A DNA stretch of 64,000 bases from NCBI GenBank assembly GCA_965204925.1, contig OZ242021.1, forward strand, positions 2,480,001 to 2,544,000, given 5' to 3'. Each line of letters opens with the position of its first letter. Positions within the stretch are counted from its first letter, which is position 1. The notes beneath the pieces were generated by a model. The model had not been told where the DNA came from and did no database searches. It saw nothing but the letters and a program-made list of their open reading frames with translations. Of this stretch, positions 62,570-64,000 are shown piece by piece. Source of the DNA: G963663315 sp965204925. Its GTDB lineage: Bacteria > Pseudomonadota > Gammaproteobacteria > Arenicellales > Poriferihabitantaceae. Position numbers and translations under genes: made by a program.

Positions 62570-63331
62570 ATGCTTTTGGAAAGAGAAAGCCCCCCGTTCG
62601 AAATCCTGAATGCCCAAGGCTGCGCTCCGGTACTGATCGCCTGCGATCATGCGTCAAACCTTATCCCGGCATACCTTGGAAATCTGGGTCTGTGCGACGA
62701 CCAGCTGGAAACTCATATTGCCTGGGATATTGGCGCAAAACAAGTCGCGGGAGAGTTGGCCGTGTTGTTTGATGCGCCACTGATTGCGGGCGGATTTTCG
62801 AGGCTGGTCATTGACCTGAACCGGCATCTCGACGACCCGACCCTCATTGTGGAACAATCCGACCATATTCCCGTGCCGGGCAACCGCAACCTCGGGCATG
62901 CGGACAGACAACGGCGTATCCAGTGGCTTTATGATCCGTATCATAAATATTATAACGACATGGTTGGCCACATGATCAGGAAACATCCTTACCTGTTCAT
63001 TATTTCCGTACACAGTTTTACGCCCCGTATGAACGGATTCGACCGTCCCTGGCACTTCGGAGTGCTTCACGAAAAAGAAGATGCCCTCGCCGAACAGCTG
63101 CTGACCGCCTTTGCAAAACTGCCTGACCGTATAATCGGGGACAACGAGCCGTATCACGTCAATCACCCCCGCGGTTATGCCTACGAGGCTCATGCCAAGG
63201 CTTGGGGGGCAAATATGGCGATGCTGGAAATTCGACAGGATTTGATCAGCCGCAGGCAGGATCAGATCGATATTGCCCGGGTGGTATACGAAGTGACCCA
63301 TGGCGCTATTCGTGAGTACCTCAACAGTTAA
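62570..63331 (+). CDS. N-formylglutamate amidohydrolase
   Basis: 253 aa. Signature segments are LIACDHASNLIPAYLGNLG (~25-43), HIAWDIGAKQVAGEL (~50), SRLVIDLNRHLDDPTLI (~85), SVHSFTPRMNGFDRPWHFGVL (key SVHSFTP, ~145) and LEIRQDLI (~223). Family members hydrolyse N-formylglutamate in histidine degradation; no hut genes are near, so its role here is unclear. The divergent promoter space to the EamA gene is only 67 bases. Confidence 0.9.
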   Translation: MLLERESPPFEILNAQGCAPVLIACDHASNLIPAYLGNLGLCDDQLETHIAWDIGAKQVAGELAVLFDAPLIAGGFSRLVIDLNRHLDDPTLIVEQSDHIPVPGNRNLGHADRQRRIQWLYDPYHKYYNDMVGHMIRKHPYLFIISVHSFTPRMNGFDRPWHFGVLHEKEDALAEQLLTAFAKLPDRIIGDNEPYHVNHPRGYAYEAHAKAWGANMAMLEIRQDLISRRQDQIDIARVVYEVTHGAIREYLNS

Positions 63332-63366
63332 AATATGGCGCATGGCCAATCCTCGACCAAGTTGAC

Positions 63367-64000
63367 GTGTCCGGAAACAGCTTCGGAAAATTATTCACCC
63401 TGACCACATTTGGAGAGAGTCATGGTCCTGCGCTCGGCGCTATCGTTGATGGATGCCCACCGGGAGTCACGCTGTCCGCAGAGGATTTGCAAAAGGACCT
63501 GGATCGCAGAAAGCCGGGGAAATCAGGGTTTACAACCCAGAGGAAGGAAAGCGATCGGGTCGAGATATTGTCCGGGGTATTCGAGGGGAAAACGACGGGC
63601 GCGCCGATTGGTCTTTTGATTCATAATGAGGATCAGCGCTCGCGGGACTATGGAAAAATAAAAGATCGTTTCCGCCCGGGCCATGCCGATTTTACCTATA
63701 TGCGCAAATATGGATTACGCGATTATCGCGGCGGCGGACGGGCTTCGGCGCGAGAAACCGCGATGAGGGTCGCCGCCGGAGGCATTGCCAGGAAATATCT
63801 GTCGGAAACCTGCGGCATTGTCGTCAGGGGATGCGTTTATCAGATCGGGAACATACGGGTCGCGCTCAGGGACTGGAACGAGGTAGAGAATAATCCCTTT
63901 TTCGCCGGCGACCCCGACCGGGTTCCCGATCTCGAAAGACTGATCGGTGAAACCCGCAAAGCCGGAGACTCAATCGGGGCCGGAGTCTATGTCGAGGCTT
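63367..64000 (+). CDS. aroC: Chorismate synthase (partial; continues beyond the window)
   Basis: Last step of the shikimate pathway, FMN-dependent. From a GTG at 63367 it reads VSGNSFGKLFTLTTFGESHG, GAIVDGCPPG, RRKPGKSGFTTQRKESD, FRPGHADFTYMRKYGLRDYRGGGRASARETA (key RPGHADFTY and GGGRASARET), all invariant in AroC. About 211 of ~360 codons are present. No earlier start fits the conserved N-terminus. Confidence 0.97.
   Translation, partial: MSGNSFGKLFTLTTFGESHGPALGAIVDGCPPGVTLSAEDLQKDLDRRKPGKSGFTTQRKESDRVEILSGVFEGKTTGAPIGLLIHNEDQRSRDYGKIKDRFRPGHADFTYMRKYGLRDYRGGGRASARETAMRVAAGGIARKYLSETCGIVVRGCVYQIGNIRVALRDWNEVENNPFFAGDPDRVPDLERLIGETRKAGDSIGAGVYVEA

Overview
The window looks like the chromosome of a heterotrophic gammaproteobacterium of moderate GC content. 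Supporting signs are the rimP-nusA-infB-rbfA-truB order, prfB with its programmed +1 frameshift followed by lysS and lolC-lolD, pcm-yqaA-nlpD, an adrenodoxin-type ferredoxin, and a LiuR-like palindrome before a leucine-degradation operon. I cannot name the genus.

1-9000 is an accessory island. Two copies of an AAA ATPase gene (one cut by the window start) form direct repeats of about 0.8 kb. Between them lie a complete IS1202/ISNCY-type insertion sequence with a 15-bp target duplication, one leftover CRISPR-type repeat, a type II-C cas9-cas1-cas2 operon, a candidate tracrRNA locus and a solo ScoMcrA-head-like small protein. The CRISPR system reads as decaying or switched off. cas9 has a CG-dinucleotide frameshift inside the HNH domain and an in-frame stop near the C-terminus. 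cas2 has a one-base frameshift and a 16-base G tract where its ribosome binding site should be. Only cas1 is intact, and no array remains.

9048-25079 is one tightly packed minus-strand run of 13 genes. It starts with leucine catabolism (isovaleryl-CoA dehydrogenase, thiolase, both methylcrotonyl-CoA carboxylase subunits, HMG-CoA lyase). It continues through a HAD dehalogenase-like enzyme, a PhyH dioxygenase, a Rieske oxygenase and an FkbM methyltransferase, and ends with a complete peptide-type ABC importer. A perfect 16-bp palindrome sits in the promoter spacer ahead of it.

25215-34897 on the plus strand holds tRNA-Ser(GGA), ferredoxin, acetoacetyl-CoA synthetase and a second thiolase, which would finish the leucine/ketone-body route, then an S49 peptidase, and a binding protein-histidine kinase-ammonium transporter group. 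34990-47607 is mostly information processing and lipoprotein sorting: a candidate small RNA, rimP-nusA-infB-rbfA-truB, an opposing ThDP enzyme, prfB, lysS, lolC and lolD. 47791-56440 holds an iron-dependent alcohol dehydrogenase, a HAD phosphatase and a second peptide importer whose first permease gene is broken by an exact 20-bp tandem duplication. 56528-64000 holds an ABC exporter, pcm, yqaA, nlpD, trpD, an EamA transporter, N-formylglutamate amidohydrolase and the start of aroC.

All calls come from reading the sequence and recalled family knowledge; no search was run. The several small lesions could be real decay, phase variation or sequencing/assembly errors, and raw reads would decide.
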